Positions 17,959 to 27,630 are shown, counted from the first letter of the stretch. The stretch is DNA of 64,000 bases from Mediterranea massiliensis (GCF_900128475.1 NZ_LT635839.1:724807-788806), one strand, 5' to 3'. The notes: generated by a model not told the origin, from the letters alone. Translations and numbers: made by a program.

Positions 17959-19038
17959 TTACAGCTCTGCTCCGTCCAGCAATTCCAGATACAGTCCGAT
18001 GGCCTCTTCAATTTCCTTGACGAAGATGAATTCGTCTGCCGTGTGCGAGCGGGCACTCTTGCCGGGCCCCATCTTCATGGAGGGGAAGGGCATCAGGGCC
18101 TGGTCGGAGAGGGTGGGTGAGCCGAAAGGAGTACGGCCCATGGCAACGGCACGCTGTACCAACGGATGCTCGGGAGATACGTGCGACGAGCTCAGACGGA
18201 ACGAACGGGCCTGCGGCTGGCAATGGATGTTTTTCTTGATTTCTTCAAACAGTTCTTCATTGGTATAGCACTCGTTGCTGCGGATATCAACCACGAATGT
18301 GCAGCGGTCGGGGATGACGTTGTGTTGCGTGCCGGCATTGATCATCGTCACGCTCATCTTCACGGGCCCCAGCAGAGGAGATACCTTTGGGAATTGATAG
18401 TCGCGAAACCAGGCGATGTCGTCCAACACTTTGTAGATGGCATTGTCGCCCTCGTTGCGGGCGGCATGGCCCGATCGCCCAGTCGCGGTAACGTCCAGTA
18501 CCATTAGTCCCTTTTCGGCGATGGCGGGCTGCATCTCCGTCGGTTCACCCACAAGGGCGAAGGCGATGGGTGGCAGTTGGGGCAGGACGCTTTCGATACC
18601 TTCCTTTCCCGATACTTCTTCTTCGCACGAGGCCAGGTAGAGGAGGTTGTAATGTTGGGCGGTGCGGCACAGCGTGAGGAAGGCCTGCAGCAGGCTTACT
18701 ACGCTGGCACCTGCGTCGTTGCTGCCCAGCCCGTAGAGCTTGCCGTTCGGTTCGAGCTGGGGCGTATAGGGATCCTTGCGCCAACCTTGTACGGGCTTTA
18801 CGGTATCGATGTGCGAATTGAGCAGCAGGGTGGGACGCTTCAGGTCGAATCCGGGAGCGAGACACCATACATTATTACCTTTACGGCCGGTCTGCATGCC
18901 TTGCAGTTCGATGTATTGTTGCAGGCAGTCGGCTGCCTTTTCCTCGTCGCGGCTGACGGAGGGAATGCTGATCAGCGCTTTGAGCAGGCCGACAGCTTCA
19001 GCGGTCAGAGCGGGAATATCGTATTTCATGTCTTTCAT
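17959..19038 (-). CDS. M20 family metallo-hydrolase, ArgE/DapE type
   Basis: Zinc amidohydrolase of 359 residues. Metal ligands are recognisable: LNSHIDTV (first His and Asp), YGLGSNDAGA (bridging Asp), SCEEEVSG (catalytic Glu pair), VGEPTEM and the C-terminal SARSHTADEF His. The domain between is the M20 dimerisation lid. The Bacteroidetes homologues include the acetyl/succinyl-ornithine deacylase of arginine synthesis; that substrate is plausible but no arg gene is nearby to support it. The start at 19038 avoids an upstream extension that overlaps promoter-like AT-rich DNA. It ends 2 bp from the convergent EnvC-like gene. Confidence 0.85.
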   Translation of the reverse strand: MKDMKYDIPALTAEAVGLLKALISIPSVSRDEEKAADCLQQYIELQGMQTGRKGNNVWCLAPGFDLKRPTLLLNSHIDTVKPVQGWRKDPYTPQLEPNGKLYGLGSNDAGASVVSLLQAFLTLCRTAQHYNLLYLASCEEEVSGKEGIESVLPQLPPIAFALVGEPTEMQPAIAEKGLMVLDVTATGRSGHAARNEGDNAIYKVLDDIAWFRDYQFPKVSPLLGPVKMSVTMINAGTQHNVIPDRCTFVVDIRSNECYTNEELFEEIKKNIHCQPQARSFRLSSSHVSPEHPLVQRAVAMGRTPFGSPTLSDQALMPFPSMKMGPGKSARSHTADEFIFVKEIEEAIGLYLELLDGAEL

Positions 19039-19194
19039 TTTGTCTTTAGTCTGTTTCCGGTTGCAAACATACGGATAAATTCGGAACATTCTTCCGATTC
19101 CCTTGTTATTTCTTAGTGGGGCATTTTCACGGAACAATACGAAGAAAATGTTACAATTATTTGCTTTTTATGAATTAGTTTCAAATAAAACTAA

Positions 19195-19202
19195 TAACTT
19201 TG
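19195..19202 (+). promoter_or_regulatory. Probable -7 box of the acyl-CoA synthetase gene
   Basis: TAACTTTG is a perfect TAnnTTTG match 27 bp before the ATG, in an AT-rich divergent region. No TTTG or TTG lies 19-21 bp upstream, so the promoter call is partial. Confidence 0.55.
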
Positions 19203-19228
19203 CAACATATTAACCAAATCGCACAATC

Positions 19229-21034
19229 ATGGTTTATCATCATTTATCTGTATTGGTTCACCGCCAGGCAGAGAAGTATGGAGAAAAAGTGGCCCTGAAA
19301 TACAGGGACTATGGAACGCAACAATGGATTCCGATTACGTGGAACCGGTTTTCGCAGAACGTGCGTCAGGCTGCCAATGCGATGGTGGCGTTGGGCATTG
19401 CGGAGCAGGAAAACGTAGGCATTTTCTCACAGAACAAACCGGAATGCCTGTTTGTCGATTTTGCGGCGTTTGCCAATCGGGCGGTCACAATTCCCCTGTA
19501 TGCCACCAGTTCGCCTGCCCAGGCCCAATATATTATCAATGATGCCCAGATTCGTTTCCTGTTTGTGGGAGAACAGTTTCAGTACGATGCGGCTTTCCGA
19601 GTGTTCGGGCTTTGCCAGTCGTTGCAACAGCTGATTATTTTCGACCGCAGCGTGGTGCGCGATCCCCGTGACATGACGTCCGTCTATTTCGATGAGTTCA
19701 TGAAGCTGGGCGAGGGTTTGCCCTTCAACGAAGTGGTGGAGGCCCGCTCGGCACAGGCATCCCCTGACGATTTGGCCAACATCCTTTATACATCTGGTAC
19801 GACGGGTGAACCCAAGGGAGTAATGCTCCATCATTCCAATTATCTGGAGGCTTTCCGTACCCATCAGATTCGGTTGCCCTTTATATCAGACCGTGACGTG
19901 TCATTGTGTTTCCTGCCGCTGACGCATGTGTTTGAACGGGGCTGGACGTATGTTTGCATTCAGCGTGGTGTGCAGATTTGCATCAACTTGCATCCGCAGG
20001 ATGTACAGATGGCCATTAAGGAGGTGCGTCCGACGATGATGTGCAGTGTTCCTCGTTTTTGGGAGAAAGTCTATCAGGGCGTGCAGGAGCGCATTGCCCA
20101 GGAGTCGGGGATGCGGAAAGCCATGATTCTCGATGCCATCAAGGTGGGCCGGGAACACAACCTGCAATACGTGCGTCAGGGGAAGAATCCTCCCTTGATG
20201 TTGCATCTCAAGTATAAATTCTACGAAAAGACGGTCTATGCCTTGCTGAAGAAGACCATCGGTATTGAGAATGGCACGTTCTTTCCTACTGCTGGAGCAG
20301 CTGTGTCGGATGAAGTGTGTGAGTTTGTCCACTCGGTGGGCATCAACATGGTAGTGGGTTACGGACTGACAGAGTCTACCGCTACGGTTTCCTGCTTCCC
20401 GTCTGTGAATTATGTCATCGGCTCGGTGGGCGAAGTGATGCCCGACCTGGAGGTGAAGATCGGTGAAAATAACGAAATACTGCTCCGTGGCAAGACCATT
20501 ACCAAGGGTTACTACAAGAAACCGGTATCGACGGCTGCTGCCATAGACAAGGACGGATGGTTCCATACGGGTGATGCCGGACGGCTGGAGGGACGTACCT
20601 TGTATCTGACCGAACGTATCAAGGACCTGTTCAAGACCTCGAACGGGAAATACATCTCTCCGCAGGCTTTGGAGACGCGTATGATTGTAGACCGCTACAT
20701 CGACCAGATAGCTGTCATTGCCGACCAGCGGAAGTTTGTTTCGGCGCTCATTGTACCGGCTTATGACTTGGTGGAAAAGTATGCCCGCGAACAAGGCATT
20801 GTCTGCAAGGACCGTGCCGAGTTGCTGCAGCATCCTGCCATCGTGGCGTTCTACCGCGACCGCATTGATACCCTGCAACAGTCGTTTGCTCATTACGAGC
20901 AGATTAAGCGCTTCACGTTGCTGCCCGAACCTTTCAGTATGGAGCGTGGCGAGCTGACCAATACACTGAAACTGAAGCGGGCAGTCGTTGCCCAGAACTA
21001 TAAGGAGGTTATCGATCGGATGTACGAAGAGTGA
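19229..21034 (+). CDS. Long-chain acyl-CoA synthetase (AMP-forming)
   Basis: ANL-superfamily ligase of 601 residues activating fatty acids through an acyl-adenylate. The P-loop ILYTSGTTGEPKGVML lies at about residues 185-200, the adenine-binding GYGLTESTATVS near 390, and the hinge/GWFHTGDAGRLEG and YLTERIKDLFKTSNGKYISPQ motifs follow. The length and the absence of a signal or membrane segment fit the cytosolic FadD-like group common in Bacteroides. It stands alone between divergent and unrelated genes. Confidence 0.93.
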   Translation: MVYHHLSVLVHRQAEKYGEKVALKYRDYGTQQWIPITWNRFSQNVRQAANAMVALGIAEQENVGIFSQNKPECLFVDFAAFANRAVTIPLYATSSPAQAQYIINDAQIRFLFVGEQFQYDAAFRVFGLCQSLQQLIIFDRSVVRDPRDMTSVYFDEFMKLGEGLPFNEVVEARSAQASPDDLANILYTSGTTGEPKGVMLHHSNYLEAFRTHQIRLPFISDRDVSLCFLPLTHVFERGWTYVCIQRGVQICINLHPQDVQMAIKEVRPTMMCSVPRFWEKVYQGVQERIAQESGMRKAMILDAIKVGREHNLQYVRQGKNPPLMLHLKYKFYEKTVYALLKKTIGIENGTFFPTAGAAVSDEVCEFVHSVGINMVVGYGLTESTATVSCFPSVNYVIGSVGEVMPDLEVKIGENNEILLRGKTITKGYYKKPVSTAAAIDKDGWFHTGDAGRLEGRTLYLTERIKDLFKTSNGKYISPQALETRMIVDRYIDQIAVIADQRKFVSALIVPAYDLVEKYAREQGIVCKDRAELLQHPAIVAFYRDRIDTLQQSFAHYEQIKRFTLLPEPFSMERGELTNTLKLKRAVVAQNYKEVIDRMYEE

Positions 21035-21108
21035 ACATATGTTGATAGTTTGATTGGGTTATTGGATTTCTGAATAATATTTCATTCCTTTGTAACCCAA
21101 TTAAAACT

Positions 21109-22125
21109 ATGAACGCCATGAAGAGAGCTTTTCCTCTTTTATCCATATTCTTTCTGATGGCTGTGCTGTGCGGCTGCAACTCCGATGTCTTCATTGACTC
21201 GTGCGCCCCCGCGACAGACAACATGCAAGTGCCCGCCGATGGCTCGGCCTCCACCCTCCGCTTCGGCAGCGACAATTGGTACGTACGCGGCCTCTTTCTG
21301 GAAAAGAAAGATCAGTATGAAGAAATCCAGGGAGATATCTATGCCCCCGACGGCACCCAGCTCTATTTCGACGTCCCCTTCCACTTCAGTGACCTCGGGC
21401 TGGCGAAATACGTGGTCAGCTATCCGCAGTTTTCGCTCACACTGGAGCGTACAGGAGGAAAGAAACTGCGAATCTCGGACGCCGAAAACATCGGGCTGGA
21501 GTCGTGCCGGCTCTCCCTCGGTGTGGGCAACGAGTACGAATACCGCGAAGTGGAGCTGCTTCTCGAACCCTCACCCCGCTACCGGCTGGACAGTATCGTC
21601 TATTCGTTGGATTCCTGGTACTTGGAGCAAGACAGTGCGAGAACAGATCGGATGGTGATTTCTCCCACCAATCTTACGGACAATCCCTGGAAATATCCGC
21701 TTCATCCTTATGACAGTTTCCGGCAAAGTTTCACCTTCAGAGGTGGCGACGAGTGGCACCCCGGCATCGACCCGTCACTGTTCCAGATGTTCGGTACCGA
21801 GATGCCTGTCGTCCCCGTGCCCCGCCTGGACAAATACAATAGTCCTGCTTTGCTGGGCGACGAACTTCCGCTCTCGGGTGAAAACTATGAATTTCCCTTG
21901 TCCGACGAACTGTTGGCCGTGACAGATACCGTTGTCGTACCGCCCGGCAAGGCGGTAGAGTGCACCGTGAAGTGCTGGTTCCGTTATACCAGCGTTCCCT
22001 ATAAGATTTATGCCAGTTGCCCGCAGACGGACCGCCGCCGCGTGCTGGAAGGCCGGGCCGACCTTTACACTCCGCAAAGCTATTCGCTGACAACTGCCGT
22101 ACGCGATGTGAACATCAATAAATAA
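21109..22125 (+). CDS. Uncharacterised lipoprotein paired with PagL-like gene
   Basis: A 338-residue protein of unknown family. It has a signal sequence and lipobox LCGC (Cys near residue 23), followed by beta-rich, aromatic-rich sequence with no motif I recognise. It may start 9 bp later at MKRAF. Its stop is 16 bp before the ATG of the PagL-like outer-membrane gene, so the two are likely cotranscribed and may act together at the outer membrane. That link is inferred from spacing only. Confidence 0.8.
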   Translation: MNAMKRAFPLLSIFFLMAVLCGCNSDVFIDSCAPATDNMQVPADGSASTLRFGSDNWYVRGLFLEKKDQYEEIQGDIYAPDGTQLYFDVPFHFSDLGLAKYVVSYPQFSLTLERTGGKKLRISDAENIGLESCRLSLGVGNEYEYREVELLLEPSPRYRLDSIVYSLDSWYLEQDSARTDRMVISPTNLTDNPWKYPLHPYDSFRQSFTFRGGDEWHPGIDPSLFQMFGTEMPVVPVPRLDKYNSPALLGDELPLSGENYEFPLSDELLAVTDTVVVPPGKAVECTVKCWFRYTSVPYKIYASCPQTDRRRVLEGRADLYTPQSYSLTTAVRDVNINK

Positions 22126-22141
22126 TCTATTGACTCTTTCC

Positions 22142-23359
22142 ATGAAGAAGACTATTCTTGCTCTCCTGACAGCTCTCTGCCTGCCGTTTGCCGGCGGCGT
22201 CGTTCGGGCCCAGTCTTTACAGCAATCGTCGGATACACTCCGCCACCGTCCGTTGCACAGCATTGGCTTTGACTTGCGCCCCAGCTATGTATTTCCCACC
22301 AGCAGTTTTTTTAGAGGTAACAATGCGGTGGGCGAACCCATCAACACGGCTCTTTCGGCTCATCTGAAATATGCCTTCCGCTTTTCGCCCGACTCCCGTT
22401 TGGGACGCTTGTATCCTTATGCCTATCAGGGCATCGGTGTGGCCTACAACACCTTCTTCAATTCGTCGGAAGTCGGGACACCTGTTGCGGTCTATGCTTT
22501 TCAGGGTTCGCGTATCGCAAAGCTGGCTCCGGGGCTGACGCTGGATTATGAGTGGAACTTCGGAGCCTCGTTTGGCTGGAAGCAGTATAATCCCGAAACC
22601 AATTATTATAATGATGTGGTGGGTTCGCGCATCAACGCCTACATCAATGCCGGCTTCTTCCTGAACTGGCAGGTGGCTCCGCAATGGAACTTGACGGCGG
22701 GTGTCGATCTGACCCACTACTCGAACGGTAATACAAACTATCCTAATTCGGGTGTCAATACGGTGGGAGCGCGCATCGGGCTGGTACGTACTTTCGGAGA
22801 CAGTGCGGCGGAACCTGCGACGGCTTCTGTCGGAAGGGAAGAAGAGGCTTCGTCTGTGGCCGACCGCATCAGCTATGACGTGGTGCTCTATGGTTCTACC
22901 CGTCGCCGGGGACTTTTTCTGGACAACGGTGCCGAGCTGATTCCCGGATCGTTTGCCGTAGTCGGTCTGAACTTCAATCCCATGTATCGGGTCAACAAGT
23001 ATTTCCGTGCCGGTGCGTCGCTCGACGCGCAATACGACGAGAGTGCCAATCTGAAGGCACATCATGTGGAGGGAACCAGCGGAGGCGACCTGAAATTCTA
23101 TCGCCCGCCTTTCCGCGAGCAGTTTGCCGTAGGTCTGTCGCTCCGTGCTGAACTGAATATGCCCATCTTCTCGGTAAACGTAGGTTTCGGCCGGAACCTC
23201 ATCCAGCAGGGCGAGGATACCCGCGGTTTCTATCAGGTCTTGGCGCTCAAGACCTTTGTCACGCCCCGCCTCTTCCTCCACGTGGGCTACCAGCTGCATG
23301 ACTTCAAGGACCCCAACAACCTGATGCTGGGCTTGGGCTGGCGGTTCGGGAAACGTTAA
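22142..23359 (+). CDS. PagL-like lipid A deacylase / acyloxyacyl hydrolase family
   Basis: Outer-membrane barrel of 405 residues with a signal peptide ending VRAQ (about residue 24). The PagL catalytic signature HxSN is present as H192-Y-S194-N195 within LTAGVDLTHYSNGNTN. The N-terminal 210 residues fit the PagL fold, which removes the 3-O-linked acyl chain of lipid A. The protein is about twice the length of Pseudomonas PagL: residues about 235-405 add a further barrel-like segment rich in aromatic beta strands. ATG at 22142 is preferred over a TTG 12 bp upstream. The true substrate is untested. Confidence 0.75.
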   Translation: MKKTILALLTALCLPFAGGVVRAQSLQQSSDTLRHRPLHSIGFDLRPSYVFPTSSFFRGNNAVGEPINTALSAHLKYAFRFSPDSRLGRLYPYAYQGIGVAYNTFFNSSEVGTPVAVYAFQGSRIAKLAPGLTLDYEWNFGASFGWKQYNPETNYYNDVVGSRINAYINAGFFLNWQVAPQWNLTAGVDLTHYSNGNTNYPNSGVNTVGARIGLVRTFGDSAAEPATASVGREEEASSVADRISYDVVLYGSTRRRGLFLDNGAELIPGSFAVVGLNFNPMYRVNKYFRAGASLDAQYDESANLKAHHVEGTSGGDLKFYRPPFREQFAVGLSLRAELNMPIFSVNVGFGRNLIQQGEDTRGFYQVLALKTFVTPRLFLHVGYQLHDFKDPNNLMLGLGWRFGKR

Positions 23360-23361
23360 TT

Positions 23362-23446
23362 AGCGGTTAGTGGTGAGTGATTAGTGGTAAGTGGTTGGCA
23401 TAAAAAAGCGGTTAGTCGTCAGTATCACCACTAACCACTAACCGCT
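23362..23446. terminator. Long inverted repeat between convergent genes
   Basis: AGCGGTTAGTGGT at 23362-23374 and its exact complement ACCACTAACCGCT at 23434-23446, with further TTAGTGGT-like copies inside. It separates two convergent genes and probably acts as a bidirectional transcript end. The same TTAGTGGTTAG-type text recurs at 62371-62400. Confidence 0.6.
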
Positions 23447-23465
23447 CACCGTTAACCGTTCAGTT

Positions 23466-26393
23466 TTAGTATCCGAAGATATCTTCAGTCGTCAGTTCGA
23501 TAACCGGACCGATCTTCTTCAGTGCCTCCATGTCGAGTTCTTTCTTGTTACCCAGGATGCCGTAGCTGTACGTGCGTCCCTTGATCCATTTCTGCTGGAA
23601 GTTGATGACATCCTTCAGCGTCATGCCCTGCACGTCGTTGAAGAGCTTGATGCGGCTGTCCACTGTCTCACCCAAATCCTGTGCATTGATGTAGTTCCAG
23701 ATGACGCTCATCTTCGTGATGCGGTCGGTGCGCAGGCGGGCTATCATACCCTCCTTGGCCAGTTTGAAGGCCGTTTCAGACTGCGGCATGTTGTTGATGA
23801 TGTCGTTGAACGTGTTGATGGCGTCGAGCATTTTGTCGTTCTGCGACGAAATCTGCGAGATGAAGTAGTAGTCCTCGTCGGCATAGCCCGGCTTGTTCAG
23901 TCCGGCCCAGGCCGAGTAGGCCAGTCCGCGGCTCTCACGCATCTCCTGGAAGACGATGGAGTTCATGCCTCCGCCGAAGTATTCGTTGTAGAGCTGGCGG
24001 GCAGGCTCGATGGCTGCGTCAAACTTCTCGCCACGGTTGGAAATCTGTGACATATAGATGTTCTTGGCCTCGTAGGGAGCCAGGTAAATCTTTGTTTCAG
24101 GAGTAGCCTGTTGCTTGAAGTCCTCGCCGGCAGGCACGTCCTTCAGCGTGGCGGGCGTGCGGTGCTCCTTGTCGAGCAGGGCCACAAGTTCCTTGTCGCT
24201 GCTTGGGCCGTAGTACAGGATGCGGTGCTTGTAGCTGTTCAGGCTGTGGATGCGGTCCACCAGTTCCTGCGGATTCATGTTCTTCAGTTCGGCTTCGCTC
24301 AGCAAGTTCGTTGCGGGGTTCTTCGGGCCATAGTTCACGTAGCTGATGAGGCGGCCGAAGTTGGTACCCTGGCTCAGCTTGGCGTCCTTGCGTGCCTTCA
24401 GCAGGTCGTTGGCCAGGTTGGTATAGGCTTCGGCGTTCACCTGTGCATCGGCCAGCAGCTTCTCGAACAGCGCCATGGCAGCAGGCAGATTCTCGTTGAG
24501 GCCGGAGAGGGTGACATACGTGCGTCGGCTGCCCGGCGATACGTAGAACGAGCAGGCCATGCGGTAGAACTCGCTCTTCACCTGTTCGGGCGTCATGTCC
24601 GAGGTACCCAGGTATTCCAGATACTGGGCGGCGGTACCCAGCGCCTTGTCTTGGTTGTTACCCATATCGAAGAGGTAAATCAACTGGAAGAGGTCGTTGG
24701 AGGTGTTCTGCTTGTAGAGTACGGGCACGCCTTTGCCGGTAGTCAGCTGGCTCAGGTCCTTGCTGTAGTCCAGGAAGACAGGCTCGATGGGCGTCACGTT
24801 CTTGGCCTCGGCCTGCAGTTCCTTCAGGAAGGCGCTGGCTGTGTCGCGGTTCATCACGATCGGAGTGATTTCGGGCTTGGCAATCTTCATCTCGTTGGGG
24901 TCCTTGCCCTGACGCTTGTAGATGATGGCGTAGTTGTCGTCCTTCAGGTACTTGTTGGCAAAGTCCACTACGTCCTGCTTCGTCAGCTTGGCCATGCGGT
25001 CCAGGGCAGTCACTTCGTCGGCCCAGTTGCTGCCGTTGATGAACGACTGCACGAACCAGTCGGCACGGGCGCTGTTGCTTTCCAGCTGGTACAGCTGGTA
25101 GAGTTTGAAGTTGTTGATGTTGGCTTCCAGCAGACTTTCGTCGAAGTCGCCGTCACGCAGTTTCTTCAGTTCGCCCAGCAGCAGGTCCTTCACCTCGTCC
25201 AGCGTCTGCCCGGCTTTGGGGCGTCCGGCCATCATGAAGGCGCTGTAGTCGCTCATGGCCATCGGGTAGCAGTAGGCGCTCAGTGTTTTTTGCTGCTGCG
25301 TCAGGTCGAGGTCGATGAGGCCGGCCTGTCCGTTGTACAGTATCTGCGATACAATTTGCAGCGTTTCCAGTTCCTTGCTGGCTGCGCCGGGGAAGCGCCA
25401 GGCCAGGGTCACGTTCTCGGCCTCGGGACCCAGTACCTCACGTACCACGGGAGCCGTGATGTCGGTTTCTTTGGGCAGGTTGAGTTTCGGCAGGTTGGGG
25501 TTGGGCTGCATGTCGCCGAAATATTTGTCGATGGTGGCAATCATCTGGTCGGGGTCAAAATCACCACTGAGGCAGATGGCCATGTTGTTGGGCACATACC
25601 ACGTCTTGAAGTAGTTCTTGATGTTGGTGATGGAGGGGTTCTTCAGGTCTTCCTGTGTGCCTAGCACGGTCTGCGTGCCGTAGGGATGGTGGGGGAAGAG
25701 GGCGGCCAGCGTCTGTTCGTACACCTTGCGGGCATCGCGGGTCAGCGACATGTTCTTCTCCTCGTACACCGTCTCCAGTTCAGTATGGAAGCCGCGGATG
25801 ACGCAGTTCTTGAATCTCTCGGCCTGAATCTTGGCCCAGTTTTCCACTTCGTTGCTGGGGATATCCTCGGTGTAGCAGGTTACGTCGAAGCTGGTGTAGG
25901 CGTTGGTACCGTTGGCGCCGATGGCTGCCATCAGCTTGTCATATTCATTGGGAATGGCATATTTCGAGGCTTCGTACGACAGGCTGTCGATGGTGTGGTA
26001 GATGGCCTTGCGTTCGGCTTCGTCGGTAGTCTTGCGATAGACCTCGAAAGTCTGTTCGATCTGGTCGAGCAAGGGCTTTTCAGCTTCGTAGTTCATGGTG
26101 CCGAAGTGGTTGGTGCCCTTGAACATCAGGTGTTCGAAGTAGTGGGCCAAACCGGTGGTTTCGGCGGGGTCGTTCTTGCCGCCCACACGTACGGCAATGT
26201 AAGTCTGGATGCGAGGTTCGTCCTTGTTGACGGTCATGTACACTTTCAGGCCGTTGTCCAGCGTGTAGATACGCGCCTGGAGCGGGTCGTTGGGAACTGT
26301 CTCGTAGCTGTACTTCGATTGCGTACAGCTACTCAGGCCCAAGGCTGCCAAGCAGAGCAGCGGCAGGCCGATTTTCTTGAGTAATGCGTTCAT
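23466..26393 (-). CDS. Large M16 family zinc metalloprotease, lipoprotein
   Basis: Insulinase-type protease of 975 residues with two tandem M16 halves. The N-terminal half carries the inverted zinc motif H84-Y-F-E87-H88 in GLAHYFEHLMFKG, with the distal glutamate in ETVYEEKNM; the second half is the inactive partner domain, with no HxxEH. Signal peptide and lipobox LSSC at about residue 23 place it in the cell envelope. The start at 26393 is chosen because it gives the lipoprotein signal; a longer frame to 26441 would overlap the -7 box. It is divergent from prfB. Confidence 0.93.
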   Translation of the reverse strand: MNALLKKIGLPLLCLAALGLSSCTQSKYSYETVPNDPLQARIYTLDNGLKVYMTVNKDEPRIQTYIAVRVGGKNDPAETTGLAHYFEHLMFKGTNHFGTMNYEAEKPLLDQIEQTFEVYRKTTDEAERKAIYHTIDSLSYEASKYAIPNEYDKLMAAIGANGTNAYTSFDVTCYTEDIPSNEVENWAKIQAERFKNCVIRGFHTELETVYEEKNMSLTRDARKVYEQTLAALFPHHPYGTQTVLGTQEDLKNPSITNIKNYFKTWYVPNNMAICLSGDFDPDQMIATIDKYFGDMQPNPNLPKLNLPKETDITAPVVREVLGPEAENVTLAWRFPGAASKELETLQIVSQILYNGQAGLIDLDLTQQQKTLSAYCYPMAMSDYSAFMMAGRPKAGQTLDEVKDLLLGELKKLRDGDFDESLLEANINNFKLYQLYQLESNSARADWFVQSFINGSNWADEVTALDRMAKLTKQDVVDFANKYLKDDNYAIIYKRQGKDPNEMKIAKPEITPIVMNRDTASAFLKELQAEAKNVTPIEPVFLDYSKDLSQLTTGKGVPVLYKQNTSNDLFQLIYLFDMGNNQDKALGTAAQYLEYLGTSDMTPEQVKSEFYRMACSFYVSPGSRRTYVTLSGLNENLPAAMALFEKLLADAQVNAEAYTNLANDLLKARKDAKLSQGTNFGRLISYVNYGPKNPATNLLSEAELKNMNPQELVDRIHSLNSYKHRILYYGPSSDKELVALLDKEHRTPATLKDVPAGEDFKQQATPETKIYLAPYEAKNIYMSQISNRGEKFDAAIEPARQLYNEYFGGGMNSIVFQEMRESRGLAYSAWAGLNKPGYADEDYYFISQISSQNDKMLDAINTFNDIINNMPQSETAFKLAKEGMIARLRTDRITKMSVIWNYINAQDLGETVDSRIKLFNDVQGMTLKDVINFQQKWIKGRTYSYGILGNKKELDMEALKKIGPVIELTTEDIFGY

Positions 26394-26419
26394 AAATAGA
26401 CTTATTAGATTGATAACTG

Positions 26420-26448
26420 CAAAGTTATTCGTTTTTTTCATACCTTTG
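26420..26448. promoter_or_regulatory. Back-to-back -7 boxes of M16 gene and prfB
   Basis: Minus strand TAACTTTG at 26427-26420 serves the M16 gene, and plus strand TACCTTTG at 26441-26448 serves prfB; both match TAnnTTTG fully. Only 13 bp lie between them, so the two polymerase footprints must overlap. Neither has an obvious -33 element. Confidence 0.6.
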
Positions 26449-26473
26449 CACTCCGAAACAAAGTATTTTTATT

Positions 26474-27592
26474 ATGATAACCGCTGAACAACTGAAAGAT
26501 ATCAAAGACCGTACCGAGGCGCTGAACCGCTACCTGGACATTGATGGCAAGAAAATCCAGGTGGAGGAAGAACAGCTCCGCACGCAGGCACCCGGCTTCT
26601 GGGACGACCAGAAGGCTGCCGAAGCACAGATGAAGAAAGTGAAGGGACTCCAGCAGTGGATTTCCGGCTACAACGAAGTGAAGACTCTTTCGGACGAACT
26701 GCAGCTGGCGTTCGATTTTCATAAGGACGACCTGGTGACCGAAGAGGAAGTGGACGAGGCTTATGCCAAGGCTGCCGAAGCCGTCGAAGCCCTGGAGCTG
26801 AAGAACATGCTGCGCGAGGAAGCCGACCAGATGGACTGTGTGCTCAAAATCAACTCCGGAGCCGGTGGCACGGAGAGCCAGGACTGGGCCAGCATGCTGA
26901 TGCGTATGTATCTGCGCTATGCCGAGACCCACGGCTACAAGGCTACCATCGCCAACCTGCAGGAAGGCGACGAGGCAGGCATCAAGACCTGTACCATCGA
27001 AATCAGCGGCGACTATGCCTACGGCTACCTGAAGGGCGAGAACGGTGTGCACCGCCTGGTGCGCGTGTCGCCCTATAACGCCCAGGGCAAGCGTATGACG
27101 TCGTTTGCCTCCGTGTTCGTCACTCCGCTGGTGGACGATACCATCGAGGTGAACATCGAGCCGGCCCGCATCTCCTGGGATACCTTCCGAAGCGGCGGCG
27201 CGGGTGGCCAGAACGTGAACAAGGTGGAGTCCGGCGTCCGTCTGCGCTACCAGTACAAGGACCCCTACACGGGCGAGGAAGAAGAAATCCTGATTGAGAA
27301 CACCGAGACGCGCGACCAGCCCAAGAACCGCGAGAATGCCCTCCGCCTCCTCCGCTCCATGCTCTACGACAAGGAAATGAAGCACCGCATGGCCGAGCAG
27401 GCCAAGATTGAGGCGGGCAAGAAGAAGATTGAGTGGGGCTCGCAGATCCGCAGCTACGTCTTCGACGACCGTCGCGTGAAGGACCATCGCACCAACTACC
27501 AGACCAGCGACGTGAACGGCGTGATGGACGGCAAGATAGACGGTTTCGTCAAGGCTTACCTGATGGAGTTCGCAGGAGCGGGCGAGGCGTAA
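26474..27592 (+). CDS. prfB: Peptide chain release factor 2
   Basis: RF2 of 372 residues, recognising UGA/UAA stop codons. The catalytic GGQ is at residues 244-246 (SGGAGGQNVNKVESG). The frame is continuous through the N-terminal region (NRYLDIDGKKIQVEEE), where many bacteria have a CTTTGA programmed frameshift, so autoregulation by frameshifting is absent here. The stop-codon recognition tripeptide, SPF in E. coli RF2, reads SPY (VRVSPYNAQGKRMTSF). Both traits may be usual in this clade. Confidence 0.95.
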   Translation: MITAEQLKDIKDRTEALNRYLDIDGKKIQVEEEQLRTQAPGFWDDQKAAEAQMKKVKGLQQWISGYNEVKTLSDELQLAFDFHKDDLVTEEEVDEAYAKAAEAVEALELKNMLREEADQMDCVLKINSGAGGTESQDWASMLMRMYLRYAETHGYKATIANLQEGDEAGIKTCTIEISGDYAYGYLKGENGVHRLVRVSPYNAQGKRMTSFASVFVTPLVDDTIEVNIEPARISWDTFRSGGAGGQNVNKVESGVRLRYQYKDPYTGEEEEILIENTETRDQPKNRENALRLLRSMLYDKEMKHRMAEQAKIEAGKKKIEWGSQIRSYVFDDRRVKDHRTNYQTSDVNGVMDGKIDGFVKAYLMEFAGAGEA

Positions 27593-27630
27593 GGTGAGCG
27601 ATAGCTTTTATACTTATTATATATATGATG

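Noticed and set aside
24111..25664. 517-codon open frame on the plus strand, opposite the M16 protease
   Set aside because: It lies wholly inside a clear M16 gene on the other strand, and has Val/Gln/His-rich composition typical of an antisense shadow.
26474..26560. Programmed frameshift in prfB
   Set aside because: The reading frame is continuous through the N-terminal region and no in-frame TGA or slippery CTT-TGA is present.
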